Positions 1 through 8,926 of a DNA stretch of 40,707 nucleotides are shown in pieces. The DNA lies in contig JAFGJZ010000156.1 of assembly GCA_016928815.1 (NCBI GenBank), forward strand, positions 1 to 40,707. Direction: 5' to 3'. The notes beneath the pieces are model-generated. The model made no database searches. It saw only the letters and a program-made list of their open reading frames with translations, and had not been told where the DNA came from. How positions within the stretch are numbered: the stretch's first letter is position 1; every line of letters begins with the position of its first letter. Both the position numbers and the translations under genes were made by a program. The DNA is from Spirochaetota bacterium (GTDB taxonomy: Bacteria > Spirochaetota > UBA4802 > JAFGJZ01).

Positions 1-37
1 GAAAAAATTTGTCAATAAATTAATAATATTTTAAAAC

Positions 38-1066
38 TTATTTTAAAGAAGCACATGATTCACGGTTAATAAACTCCGTTTTTATGACAATTTTTTCCAG
101 TTTATCATCCCCTTTTTTATTCTCAATTACATTCAGCAGTAATTTTGCAGATGTTTCCCCCAATATTTCTGTTTTATAATCTACAGTTGATAGTTTAGGA
201 GAACAAAATTCAGTAAAGGCAATATTGTCATTCCCAATTATTGAAATGTCGGAAGGAACCGATAATCCAAGCAACTTTGAAGCCTCAAGAAGGGTAAGCG
301 ACATTAAATCATTGCCCACATAAAATGCCGTAGGTCTGTTCTTCGAATTTAATACACATTCAAGCAGATGACTTAAATTATCCGCATTAGGAAGTTCATT
401 TTCATTTTGAAGACAGATAATATTTTCTTTATTCAAAGGTATGTTTTTCTGTTTCATAAATTTTATAAAGAATTGTTTTTTCAGTCTGAAAGAATGACCG
501 TTATTGCCTATTAACAAACCGATATTAACATGACCGATGCTGATTAAATAATCAAGAGCGTCCCTCATTCCCTGTTCCTGATCGCATGAAACATGATGAC
601 AGTTAAGATTTTCTGAAATTCCATTTATAATTACGACATTTATTTTTTCGGCTGCCTTATTGAAAAAACCGTTCAAATGATTCTCATCCGGACCTTCAAC
701 TACAATTATTCCATCAACATTCCTGCTTAGCAGATTATTTATATAATAACGTTCCATTTCAGGATCATTTTTTGTATCGCAAAGAAACATTATGTATCCG
801 GATTTATAAATAGTATTTTCAATTGCTTCAGTTACTTTTAAAAAATAAGGGTTTGCAATTCCTGGAATGAGTACACCGATAGATTTTGTACTTTTTGTAG
901 CAAGAGCAATTGCACTGTAATTCGGATGATAGTCCAGATCTTTGATAGCTTTCAGAACGCGTTTTTTGGTGCTCTCATGAACGGGATAATTGCCGTTTAT
1001 TGTTCTGGAAACAGTTGCAGTGGATACACGGGCCAGTTTGGCAACATCATCTATTGTTACATTCAT
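38..1066 (-). CDS. LacI/GalR-family transcriptional regulator
   Basis: A 342-residue protein, the normal length of the family. Residues 1-25 form the LacI helix-turn-helix (TIDDVAKLARVSTATVSRTI), followed by the hinge helix region (YHPNYSAIALATKSTKSIG) and a periplasmic-binding-protein-like effector domain to the end. It should bind a palindromic operator as a dimer and respond to a small molecule, usually a sugar. The ATG is preceded by AAGGA at about 6 nt. It lies 32 bp after the end of the Uup C-terminal region on the same strand, so it may be the last gene of the ABC-F operon. No sugar transport or catabolic gene is adjacent, so the effector cannot be guessed. The family is certain; the target is unknown. 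Confidence 0.93.
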   Translation of the reverse strand: MNVTIDDVAKLARVSTATVSRTINGNYPVHESTKKRVLKAIKDLDYHPNYSAIALATKSTKSIGVLIPGIANPYFLKVTEAIENTIYKSGYIMFLCDTKNDPEMERYYINNLLSRNVDGIIVVEGPDENHLNGFFNKAAEKINVVIINGISENLNCHHVSCDQEQGMRDALDYLISIGHVNIGLLIGNNGHSFRLKKQFFIKFMKQKNIPLNKENIICLQNENELPNADNLSHLLECVLNSKNRPTAFYVGNDLMSLTLLEASKLLGLSVPSDISIIGNDNIAFTEFCSPKLSTVDYKTEILGETSAKLLLNVIENKKGDDKLEKIVIKTEFINRESCASLK

Positions 1067-1098
1067 AACTATTCCTTAATTATTATTACAGAAAGAAA

Positions 1099-1368
1099 TT
1101 ACAGCTTTCCTTCGAATTTAATTTTTAACTGTTCGAGCTCCTCCCATCGCTGTAGTTTTTCATCTATGATTAGTTCCAATTTGTCAAATCTTTCTTTAAC
1201 TGAGGATATGTCATTAGCCTTATCCTGATAAAATTTAGGATCCGACATTTTTTGAAAAAGGTCCTCTTTCTCCATTTCCAGCCGGTGAATCAGGTCAGGC
1301 AGTTCAAGAAGTTCCTCCTGCTCCTTAAAGGATAATCTGGTCTTTACGGAGGATGTCTTAATGCGCTC
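1099..1368 (-). pseudogene. Out-of-frame C-terminal domain of the Uup-like ABC-F protein
   Basis: Reading the minus strand one frame away from the upstream ABC-F gene gives an uninterrupted stretch of about 90 codons ending at the TAA at 1099. It contains RLSFKEQEELLELPDLI, then an acidic helical segment and LQRWEELEQLKIKFEGKL. This is the coiled-coil C-terminal domain expected at the end of Uup-type proteins (KLSxKEQxELExLP, then a helix ending RWEELE). The two frames join at a run of nine A (1369-1377, T on the plus strand). With eight A the reading frame is continuous and the protein would be about 603 residues. It may be a sequencing indel, a recent mutation, or slippage decoding. Confidence 0.8.
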
Positions 1369-2911
1369 TTTTTTTTTCGCGGACTTCCTTCTGTTCTGAT
1401 CCGCTGCGCTGAATCAGCCAGTCATCATATCCTCCGGCAAATTCATTAACCCTGCCTCCTCCCTCAAAAACAAATGTCGAGGAAACAACATTATTCAGGA
1501 AAGATCTGTCATGACTTACTGTCAGGACTGTTCCTTCGAATTCAAGAAGAAGCTCTTCAAGCAGTTCTACCGTTTCAATGTCAAGATCATTGGTCGGTTC
1601 ATCAAGAATCAGGAAATTGGCGGGTTTTGCAAAAAGTTTTGCGAGAAGAAGCCTGTTTTTTTCTCCGCCTGAAAGCACCGATACCTTTACATTCACCCGT
1701 TCTGGTGAAAAAAGAAAATCCTGAAGATAGCCAATGACATGACGGCTGTTTCCATTGAAATTTATTACTTCATTACCATCAGCGATATTATTTTTTATGC
1801 TTTCATTCTCATCAAGCTGATTTCTCAGCTGATCGAAATACGCAACCTGCAGTTTTGTTCCTGATTTTACCCCGCCGCTTTGAGGTTCAATTTCACCCAG
1901 CAGAATTTTTATGAGGGTGCTTTTTCCGCATCCGTTCGGACCGATGATACCAATTTTATCTCCACGCTGGATTATAGTCGAAAAATTACTGAGAATCGTA
2001 TTTTCTCCGAAACTGAAATTAATACTTTCCGCTTCAATTACGATCTTTCCTGATTTTTCGGAACGGTTGGTTGAAAGATTAACATTCCCCTGAAGATCCC
2101 TGCGATTTCTTCTTTCCTCACGCATTTTTTCAAGTGATCTGACTCTTCCTTCATTACGGGTCCGTCTTGCCTTGATTCCCTTTCTGATCCAGATTTCTTC
2201 ATCTGCGAGTTTTTTATCAAAAAGTTTATTCTGAATTTCCTCGCTTTCAAGCCAGGCTTCCTTGCGCTTAAGAAAAGTCCCGTAATCGCATTTCCAGTCA
2301 AACAGCTTTCCTCTGTCAAGTTCGATTATTCTGTCAGCAACTTTCTGAAGAAATGTCCTGTCATGGGTTACAAAAAGAACTGTTCCCGAATATTTCGAAA
2401 GAAACACTTCCAGCCAGCCGATGGAATCAATATCAAGATGGTTTGTAGGTTCATCAAGGAGAAGTATATCTGGATTATTGATAATAGCCCTGCCAAGCAG
2501 AACCCGCCGTTTCATTCCGGAAGAGAGATTTGCAAAATTCAAATTCTCATCTATTCCAAGCAGATTTAAAACCCTGTCGATTTCAGTATGATGCCTGTCT
2601 GCGAAATGGGAATCATTTATATCCTCCCCCTCCGAACATACGCCCAGGGAAAGAACCTTAAACACACTCCCCTCAAGATCGGACGGGACATCCTGACTCA
2701 AAAATGAAGTTCTGAAATTATTGTCATGAAATAAATCACCGGAATCAGGCACGACTTCACGGTTAATGACCTTCATTAAGGTGGATTTGCCCGCTCCATT
2801 TCTGCCAAGAAGAGCTATTTTTTCACCCGGATGTATCTGAAGATTTATATCATCAAAAAGCTTTCCGCTTCCGACAGAATAATTCAGATTCTGTATGTTT
2901 AAAAGAGCCAT
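1358..2911 (-). CDS. uup: Uup-like ABC-F ATPase, frameshifted before its C-terminal domain
   Basis: A 517-residue soluble protein with two ATP-binding cassettes and no membrane segment. NBD1 has Walker A GRNGAGKST near residue 36, signature LSSGMKRR and Walker B ILLLDEPTNHLD. NBD2 has GPNGCGKST, LSGGEKNR and FLILDEPTNDLD. The charged linker (RRTRNEGRVRSLEKMREERR) matches the Uup/ABC-F interdomain helix. ABC-F proteins act on ribosomes, and Uup is also linked to DNA transposition and ribosome assembly phenotypes. The frame ends with VREKKRAH just after an A9 run, and the usual C-terminal coiled coil follows in another frame (1099-1368). It begins 5 bp after the YbiT-like gene, so the two ABC-F genes are almost certainly cotranscribed. 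Confidence 0.88.
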   Translation of the reverse strand: MALLNIQNLNYSVGSGKLFDDINLQIHPGEKIALLGRNGAGKSTLMKVINREVVPDSGDLFHDNNFRTSFLSQDVPSDLEGSVFKVLSLGVCSEGEDINDSHFADRHHTEIDRVLNLLGIDENLNFANLSSGMKRRVLLGRAIINNPDILLLDEPTNHLDIDSIGWLEVFLSKYSGTVLFVTHDRTFLQKVADRIIELDRGKLFDWKCDYGTFLKRKEAWLESEEIQNKLFDKKLADEEIWIRKGIKARRTRNEGRVRSLEKMREERRNRRDLQGNVNLSTNRSEKSGKIVIEAESINFSFGENTILSNFSTIIQRGDKIGIIGPNGCGKSTLIKILLGEIEPQSGGVKSGTKLQVAYFDQLRNQLDENESIKNNIADGNEVINFNGNSRHVIGYLQDFLFSPERVNVKVSVLSGGEKNRLLLAKLFAKPANFLILDEPTNDLDIETVELLEELLLEFEGTVLTVSHDRSFLNNVVSSTFVFEGGGRVNEFAGGYDDWLIQRSGSEQKEVREKKRAH

Positions 2912-2916
2912 TTATT

Positions 2917-4551
2917 TTAAAGGACCATCCTGTTATGACCATGATAATATTCATCACGCAGAGCTTTTACTCCATCATTTTCAAGATAATCATCAAAAGG
3001 CATCATTCTGTCTATTACACCGTATGGACATATTTCAATAATCCTGTTTGCAACAGTATTGATGAATTCATGATCATGGGAACAGAACATCACCAGTTCG
3101 GGAAAATCAATCATAGCCTTATTCAGTGACGTGATTGATTCAAGATCCAGGTGATTTGTAGGTTCATCCAGTAGAATTGAATTGGCCCCGGCAAGCATCA
3201 TCCGGGAAATCATGCATCTTACTTTTTCACCTCCGGAAAGAACATTTACTTTTTTAAGAGCTTCATCGCCGGAAAACAGCATTCTGCCGAGGAAACCTCT
3301 TGTAAAATTTTCATCCGGGTTTGTAGTATACTGCTGCAGCCATGAATGTATTGATTTATCCGTGTCAAAGTATGAACTGTTATCTTTAGGCAGATAGGCC
3401 TGAGTGATCGTTTCACCCCATTTGTATGTTCCTGAATCAGGTTCCATGTTGCCCATAAGAATTTCAAACAAAGTCGTCTGGACAAGATGGCTGAAGGCAA
3501 GGAAAACGATTTTATCACCTTTATTTACAAGAAGATTGAAATTCTTTAATAGTTCAACTCCGTCAACTTTTTTGCACAAATTTTCAATTTCAAGAATAGA
3601 TCTTCCGCTCTCCCTGTCAGGTTTGAAATTAATATACGGATATTTTCTCGTAGAAACCTTAATATCCTCCAGTGTAAGTTTCTCGAGTACTTTTTTTCTC
3701 GAAGTCGCCTGACGAGCTTTGGATGCATTTGAACTGAACCGTTCCACAAAGGCCTGAAGGTCCTTTCTTTTGTCCTCAATCTTTTTATTCTGATCTTTCA
3801 GCTGCTGGGCTGCAAGTTCACTTGCCTGCTGCCAGAACGAATAGTTACCTACATATATCTGAATTTTAGAATAATCAATATCCGCGATATGCGTACATAC
3901 CTTATTAAGAAAATATCTGTCATGACTTACGACTATTACAGTTTTTCTGAAGTTAATCAGATATTCCTCAAGCCATGCAATGGATTCAATATCAAGGTGA
4001 TTCGTAGGCTCATCCAGCAGCAGTATATCCGGACTTCCGAAAAGAGATTGAGCGAGAAGGACCTTGACTTTTTCGCCGCCTTCAATATCCTTCATTTTTT
4101 TTCCATGCAGTTGATCATCAACTCCAAGTCCGGAAAGCAGCTGAGCGGCTTCTGATTCAGCATCATATCCGTTCATCTGACCCATTAATTCCTCCAACTC
4201 GGCGGAGCGGTGTCCGTCCTCATCGGTAAATTCCTCTTTGGCGTAAATTTCGTTCCGTTCCTTAATTACTTTATAGAGTTCCTGATGTCCCATTATTACG
4301 ACATCAAGAACGTTATAATCATTAAATTCAAAATGATCCTGACGGAGCATTGCAATTCTTTCACCCGGGCTTGTTATTATTTCGCCCTCTGTCGGTTCGA
4401 TTTCACGGGATAATATTTTCAGAAAAGTTGACTTCCCGGAACCGTTTGCTCCTATTAATCCATAGCATGCTTCATGCTTGAATTTGATGTTTACTTCCTT
4501 AAAAAGTACTCTCTTACCAAAAGTAAGGGTAATGTTACTTGCATGCAGCAT
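2917..4551 (-). CDS. YbiT-like ABC-F ATPase
   Basis: A 544-residue tandem-cassette ABC-F protein. NBD1 has a normal Walker A (GANGSGKST, residues 34-42), a non-canonical signature (IEGGEKVKVLLAQSL, about 157-171) and ILLLDEPTNHLD. The linker carries FVERFSSNASKARQATSR (269-286), nearly identical to the linker of YbiT. NBD2 has a normal signature (LSGGEK, 439-444) and Walker B, but the expected Walker A is AFSHLVQTT (353-361), with no GxxGxGK. The two deviant motifs face the same composite ATP site. The probable role is translation factor or ribosome-associated ATPase in the cytoplasm. It is the first gene of the ABC-F operon, with a candidate promoter at 4593-4622. Confidence 0.9.
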   Translation of the reverse strand: MLHASNITLTFGKRVLFKEVNIKFKHEACYGLIGANGSGKSTFLKILSREIEPTEGEIITSPGERIAMLRQDHFEFNDYNVLDVVIMGHQELYKVIKERNEIYAKEEFTDEDGHRSAELEELMGQMNGYDAESEAAQLLSGLGVDDQLHGKKMKDIEGGEKVKVLLAQSLFGSPDILLLDEPTNHLDIESIAWLEEYLINFRKTVIVVSHDRYFLNKVCTHIADIDYSKIQIYVGNYSFWQQASELAAQQLKDQNKKIEDKRKDLQAFVERFSSNASKARQATSRKKVLEKLTLEDIKVSTRKYPYINFKPDRESGRSILEIENLCKKVDGVELLKNFNLLVNKGDKIVFLAFSHLVQTTLFEILMGNMEPDSGTYKWGETITQAYLPKDNSSYFDTDKSIHSWLQQYTTNPDENFTRGFLGRMLFSGDEALKKVNVLSGGEKVRCMISRMMLAGANSILLDEPTNHLDLESITSLNKAMIDFPELVMFCSHDHEFINTVANRIIEICPYGVIDRMMPFDDYLENDGVKALRDEYYHGHNRMVL

Positions 4552-4592
4552 TTTTTTTATCTCTTTATTTTAGGTTATTTGTTATTTTCATC

Positions 4593-4622
4593 ACTAAACA
4601 GTTTCCACCTTAAAGGTGTCAA
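4593..4622 (-). promoter_or_regulatory. Candidate promoter with palindrome, upstream of the YbiT-like gene
   Basis: On the minus strand a perfect TTGACA (4617-4622) is followed after 18 bp by TTTAGT (4593-4598). The spacer holds a near-perfect inverted repeat, CACCTT-A-AAGGTG (4606-4618), which touches the -35 box and could be a repressor site. The -10 match is weak and this is read by eye only. Confidence 0.45.
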
Positions 4623-4629
4623 GTGGATT

Positions 4630-4685
4630 TTTCAGACAAAAGGTGAATAAGTACCTTTTAATTGGAATGCAGTTTGTGTCTGAAA
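4630..4685. repeat. Nested inverted repeats between two minus-strand genes
   Basis: The outer arms are TTTCAGACA (4630-4638) and TGTCTGAAA (4677-4685). Nested inside are AAAAGGT (4638-4644) and ACCTTTT (4653-4659). A 14-bp perfect palindrome, TCTGAAATTTCAGA (4679-4692), overlaps the right outer arm. It lies after the CsgG-like gene and before the ABC-F promoter. There is no T-tract directly after the stems on the minus strand, so it does not look like a simple intrinsic terminator. Confidence 0.5.
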
Positions 4686-4713
4686 TTTCAGAAAGCTGAT
4701 TATTTCACCTTTT

Positions 4714-6219
4714 TCATTCAGATTTTTCCAAAGCATATTCATACATATCTTCAACAGCCCACATCATACGTGCATCAGGAAACATTTTCATGTATGATTC
4801 ACAGTAAACCCGGAGATTATCATAATCACTGATCATTCTCAATGACAGAAGGCGGTAATATAGAACCATTTGATAATTCTGGTCTTTTTCAGAATCTTTC
4901 TTCCCTGAAGCTTCGATTTTATCCGCAATTGTAATAATTTTATCGTAAAGGATTTTATTTTTAACAGCAAGATCATTCTCAGCAAGTTCACGTTTTTTTT
5001 CAAATTCTTCAATTGATTTTTCTGATAAATCCAGTTTATTTTCATAGAACGTACGGAGTGATTCAATTTCAGCATTAACTTTTTCAATTTCTTCGCGGTA
5101 TTTTCTGTCAAGTGCGGAAAGTTTCTCTTTTTTTACATCTTTTTCATCATTTGATGAATTAATATCATCCTTATCCTTACGATGTTTGTCAGATAGTGCA
5201 TTTTTTCTTTTATCTAATATTTTTCTTTCATCGCGATATTTTTTATTAATATCAGACTGATTCTTATCAAATTTATCATCTTCCGCATCCCACTCTTCAC
5301 TTAACATTTCCTCCCTTTTAGAAATAATTTCAAAAAGTTTTCCCTGAAATCCCGCCGCACACTGAAGAGGAGAAGTATAGGCTATGTAGTAATAATATTT
5401 TTTATTAAACTCTTTTCTTTCGGTTTCAGACATATTGATCCAATCCGAATTTTTAAGTACGTCAGCGTACTGCAGAAAGGGTTTCTGATCCATGCGCTTG
5501 AGAATCTCATTAGCTTCCTTGAAAAGAACCGATAATTCCCTGTGAAATCTGGCTTTTTTAAAATTCTTGAGAAACAGATATGCTTTTTCCTTATCAAGCT
5601 GAGGTTTGTCATACAGTGGGTCAAATTCTTCAGCCTTTTCAAATTTTTCAAGAGCCAGCTGGAACATCCCGTTATCAAGCAGATCCACACCTTCATAATA
5701 ATTCTGAACTGCAAAATATGAATTTGTATCTATTGATATACCGGGCGGATATTCAAGATCCAGAATTTTAAACAACGCCTGCAGAAGCCGTTTCTCAATA
5801 GTGACCAGATCCTTGAAATATCCGGTAGCAGAGGCGCTTTTCACTTCAGCCGTTGTAGTATTTATTACCTTTACATCAATACGGAGATCATTTCCGGTAA
5901 GAAAAAAACTTCCGGAAATAATTTTTTCAGCATTGAATATTTTACCGATTTTCACGGCATCGGCGTTGTCGGCAAATCCTGTCTGTGAAAAATGCTGTTC
6001 ATTAATTACTTTCTGAAGGTCTTCACGTTCTACAAGGACAAGATCATCACTGGAGGAAAGATCTGATATCAGCATATCAGCTATTCCTTTTGTAAGCCAT
6101 GAAAAGTCTTTGTTTTTACTGATATTTTCAAAATAAAGCACAGATACCTTGATTTTATCCGCTGCATGCAGCGGAATCACGGTCATGAAAATAATAATCA
6201 GTACAATTTTTTTTATCAC
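4714..6219 (-). CDS. Exported CsgG/TolB-like domain protein with TPR-like and coiled-coil C-terminus
   Basis: A 501-residue protein with a signal peptide (residues 1-19, ending PLHAAD). Residues about 21-155 form a CsgG/FlgO/TolB-N-like domain: KVSVLYFENISKNKDFSWL, ADMLISDLSSSDDLVLVERE, and AEKIISGSFFLTGNDLRIDVKV. A TPR-like helical pair follows (ALEKFEKAEEFDPLYDK) and then a long, strongly charged coiled coil at about 295-420. There is no lipobox cysteine, so it is probably periplasmic. The start codon is GTG, 7 nt after the serS stop and behind GAGA. Cotranscription with serS is likely. The family has roles in outer-membrane secretion and flagellar surface assembly; the function here is not known. 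Confidence 0.75.
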   Translation of the reverse strand: MIKKIVLIIIFMTVIPLHAADKIKVSVLYFENISKNKDFSWLTKGIADMLISDLSSSDDLVLVEREDLQKVINEQHFSQTGFADNADAVKIGKIFNAEKIISGSFFLTGNDLRIDVKVINTTTAEVKSASATGYFKDLVTIEKRLLQALFKILDLEYPPGISIDTNSYFAVQNYYEGVDLLDNGMFQLALEKFEKAEEFDPLYDKPQLDKEKAYLFLKNFKKARFHRELSVLFKEANEILKRMDQKPFLQYADVLKNSDWINMSETERKEFNKKYYYYIAYTSPLQCAAGFQGKLFEIISKREEMLSEEWDAEDDKFDKNQSDINKKYRDERKILDKRKNALSDKHRKDKDDINSSNDEKDVKKEKLSALDRKYREEIEKVNAEIESLRTFYENKLDLSEKSIEEFEKKRELAENDLAVKNKILYDKIITIADKIEASGKKDSEKDQNYQMVLYYRLLSLRMISDYDNLRVYCESYMKMFPDARMMWAVEDMYEYALEKSE

Positions 6220-6226
6220 AAAATTC

Positions 6227-7489
6227 TCACATTTTTAAATACGGTTTTAACACTTCCGGAATATCAAGAGTTCCGTCAGCTTTCTGGTAATTTTCCATAA
6301 CTGCAGCCAGCGTCCTTCCGGCAGCAAGACCTGATCCGTTAAGAGTATGCAGCAGTTCAGGTTTAGCGCCTTTCTCTCTCCTGAATCTTATTTTAGCCCT
6401 TCTGGCCTGATAGTCAAGAAAATTTGAGCAGCTTGAAATTTCAACATACCTGTTCAGTCCGGGCATCCATACTTCGATATCGTAGGTTTTGGATGATGAA
6501 GCCGAAGTATCGGCACTGCATAGAAGAAGAACCCTGTAATGCAGATTCAGTTTCTGAAGAACCTTTTCGGCATTTTCAAGAAGTTTTTCAAGTTCATCAA
6601 AAGAAGTCTCCGGTTCAACAAATTTAACAAGTTCAACTTTCTGAAACTGATGAACCCTTATCAGCCCCCTGGTATCTTTTCCCGCAGACCCCGCTTCCCT
6701 TCTGAAACATGATGACTGACCGGTTACATAAACCGGAAGATCTTCCATTTCAAGAATTTCATTTCTGTAAAGATTTGTAAGAGTTACTTCAGCGGTCGGG
6801 ATAAGTGAAAGACCGTCACGTTCCATCCTGTAATACTCATCCTTAAATTTCGGATATTGACCGGTTCCAATCATTGATTCATCATTTACAACAAACGGGG
6901 CAAAGATTTCAGTATAACCATGTTCAACCGTATGCAGATCAAGCATAAAGGATAAAATCGCTCTTTCCAGCCGTGCGGCAAGCCCTCTGTAAACATAGAA
7001 CCTGGCACCGGAAAGTTTAACTCCACGGTCGAAATCAAGAATATTTAAATCCGTTCCAAGATCATAATGAGCCTTAGGTTCAAAATCAAATTCAGGTTTT
7101 TTTCCCCATGTTCTTACCACTACGTTATCATTTTCATCATTGCCTTCAGGAACAGAACCGTCCAGAATATTAGGAACGGAAAGAATCATTTCATTATACT
7201 GGTTCTCCAGACTTTCAACTTCGGATTCCAGCAGTTTTATTTTGTCATTAACCTGATTAACACGGTCCATTAAATCCGCGGCATCTTCACCTTTCTGTTT
7301 TTTAATGCCGATCTCTTTAGAACAGTCATTTCTTTCCTTGCGAAGCGTATCACAGTCGGATAGCAATCCTTTCCGTTTATCATCAATCTGCGAAAGTTCA
7401 TCAATATTTACGGCTGATTCCATGTTCCGTATTTTTAGTATATGTTTCAGATAATCCGGTTTTTCTCTTAACAGTTTAGTATCTATCAT
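6227..7489 (-). CDS. serS: Serine--tRNA ligase
   Basis: It charges tRNA-Ser with serine in the cytoplasm. The 420-residue protein has the N-terminal antiparallel coiled-coil arm (about residues 28-105, [20 protein letters not shown] onward) that grips the tRNA long variable arm. The class II catalytic core follows, with motif 2 ([23 protein letters not shown]) and motif 3 ([20 protein letters not shown]). The open frame extends 39 codons further upstream, but [11 protein letters not shown] is the conserved N-terminus and has GAGGGG just before it, so the start is 7489. It is the first gene of a two-gene unit with the CsgG-like gene. Confidence 0.96.
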   Translation of the reverse strand: MIDTKLLREKPDYLKHILKIRNMESAVNIDELSQIDDKRKGLLSDCDTLRKERNDCSKEIGIKKQKGEDAADLMDRVNQVNDKIKLLESEVESLENQYNEMILSVPNILDGSVPEGNDENDNVVVRTWGKKPEFDFEPKAHYDLGTDLNILDFDRGVKLSGARFYVYRGLAARLERAILSFMLDLHTVEHGYTEIFAPFVVNDESMIGTGQYPKFKDEYYRMERDGLSLIPTAEVTLTNLYRNEILEMEDLPVYVTGQSSCFRREAGSAGKDTRGLIRVHQFQKVELVKFVEPETSFDELEKLLENAEKVLQKLNLHYRVLLLCSADTSASSSKTYDIEVWMPGLNRYVEISSCSNFLDYQARRAKIRFRREKGAKPELLHTLNGSGLAAGRTLAAVMENYQKADGTLDIPEVLKPYLKM

Positions 7490-7635
7490 TTTTCCCCTCA
7501 CAGATATTTTTTTAACATTTATAATTACCGCATCGAATGTCAAGTTTGAAAATATATTTTTTAATGACGCAGCTGGACATCCGTCTGCATGCAGATTTTT
7601 TTTCAAATATTCACTGAATTGTTAATATCAACTTT

Positions 7636-7666
7636 TTGTTGCAATTTCATCAAAAAAGTGTTATAT
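7636..7666 (+). promoter_or_regulatory. Candidate promoter of the POTRA/outer-membrane protein gene
   Basis: TTGTTG (7636-7641) and TTATAT (7661-7666), with 18-19 bp between them depending on the phase chosen, lie 22 bp before the GTG start at 7688. The leader would be very short. The match is moderate and made by eye. Confidence 0.35.
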
Positions 7667-7687
7667 GACATTTATACAAGAGGCCAT

Positions 7688-8911
7688 GTGATAAAAATAA
7701 ACCCGGTAGTCATTATCCTGATGATAATTATAATTTCATTTCCGGCTGAATTACTGTCTTCGGAAGAAGAAGGATTGAGGATAACAAAAATCAATATAGA
7801 GGGAAACAAAAGAACCCGAAATGACTATATTCTGAGAATAATAAATGTCTCTCCAGGAGACAAATGGACGCCTCAAACTGATGAAAACATAAGACAGAGA
7901 CTTATTGCAAGAAAAATTTTCGTTGCAGATACTCTCAGGGTTTCTTCCGAACCCTCGGATGACGGATATATCATTAATATATTTATTGAAGACAAATGGA
8001 CTCTGATTCCGCTTCCAATGGCAATGATATCAAATGATAACTGGATGGCGGGAGTAATGATTCTTGAAATGAATTTTCTCGGGCGCGGAATCATGATCAA
8101 TGGCGGACTTTTTGTATCTGAAAACAGTATTTCCGGAATGACTGGAATTGGTTTTAAAAACATATTCTTTTCAGGCGGATACATCGAACAAAACCGCAAT
8201 GATAAAACAATTGAGAATAAAGAAGAAAAAACTGTCAGATCTTTTAAGGTTGACCGCCCGTTTGCAGAAATAAGTCCAAATATTAAAATAAATAACTGGA
8301 AGCTCTCAGTCTCAGTCGGATATCAGCATGCTGAAATTTCGGAAGCGGATTATAATATTACTGATTATGCTCCTGAAACGGAAGATTATATTACCGGAGG
8401 GTTCTCGGTTTCCTTTAACAATCTGGAGTACAAATCAGGATATAACTGCGGTACTGACGCTCAGTTATCAATAAACTGCATGAATCCTGATTATTATTCT
8501 CTGAAGCTGAAAGGAAGCTATTCACTTACCGCTGCTGATTTACTTCTGTCGGCAGCTGCAGATTCCGGATTCGGAGATCTTCCGGCAACAAACCAGTTCC
8601 AGATCGGCAACGGAAAATCAGGCAGCATGACACTTCCGGACAGCATCTATGCAACCCGATATTTTAGCACAAACGTCTCGATTACTAAAAAAATAATCAA
8701 TACAAAAAAACTTGATCTGAATCTGCTGGCATTGTATGAATCGGGAGTATGCAGGGATCTATTTGAAAAAAATATTTATTATTATGGGCCTGGATCAGGA
8801 TTTACTATTACATTTGACAGGATTGCCGTACCGGCATTAGGTATTTACTGCACATGGAACATTCCGCTTGCACAGCCATATACCATTGTAACTTTCGGAA
8901 TGCGTTTTTAA
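7688..8911 (+). CDS. Outer-membrane protein with POTRA domain and Omp85-like barrel
   Basis: A 407-residue exported protein. Residues 1-25 are a signal peptide (hydrophobic VVIILMIIIISFPAELLSS). A single POTRA-like domain follows (RITKINIEGNKRTRNDYILR, ARKIFVADTLRVSS, IINIFIEDKWTLIP). The rest alternates short amphipathic strands and glycine/aromatic turns and ends in phenylalanine (FGMRF), as outer-membrane barrels do. It may take part in protein or lipid insertion at the outer membrane, but it is much shorter than BamA and has only one POTRA. The open frame runs 33 codons further upstream; I chose the GTG at 7688 because it has AAGAGG 4 nt before it and starts the signal peptide. It converges on the next gene with a 15-bp gap. 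Confidence 0.72.
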   Translation: MIKINPVVIILMIIIISFPAELLSSEEEGLRITKINIEGNKRTRNDYILRIINVSPGDKWTPQTDENIRQRLIARKIFVADTLRVSSEPSDDGYIINIFIEDKWTLIPLPMAMISNDNWMAGVMILEMNFLGRGIMINGGLFVSENSISGMTGIGFKNIFFSGGYIEQNRNDKTIENKEEKTVRSFKVDRPFAEISPNIKINNWKLSVSVGYQHAEISEADYNITDYAPETEDYITGGFSVSFNNLEYKSGYNCGTDAQLSINCMNPDYYSLKLKGSYSLTAADLLLSAAADSGFGDLPATNQFQIGNGKSGSMTLPDSIYATRYFSTNVSITKKIINTKKLDLNLLALYESGVCRDLFEKNIYYYGPGSGFTITFDRIAVPALGIYCTWNIPLAQPYTIVTFGMRF

Positions 8912-8926
8912 TGAAACAGAATATTA

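Noticed and set aside
926..1228. Plus-strand open frame antisense to the LacI gene
   Set aside because: It is a shadow of the well-supported LacI reading frame and has no ribosome site or recognisable sequence.
7490..7606. Upstream extension of the serS reading frame (39 codons)
   Set aside because: The conserved SerS N-terminus and a GAGGGG ribosome site place the start at 7489; the extension is not conserved-looking.
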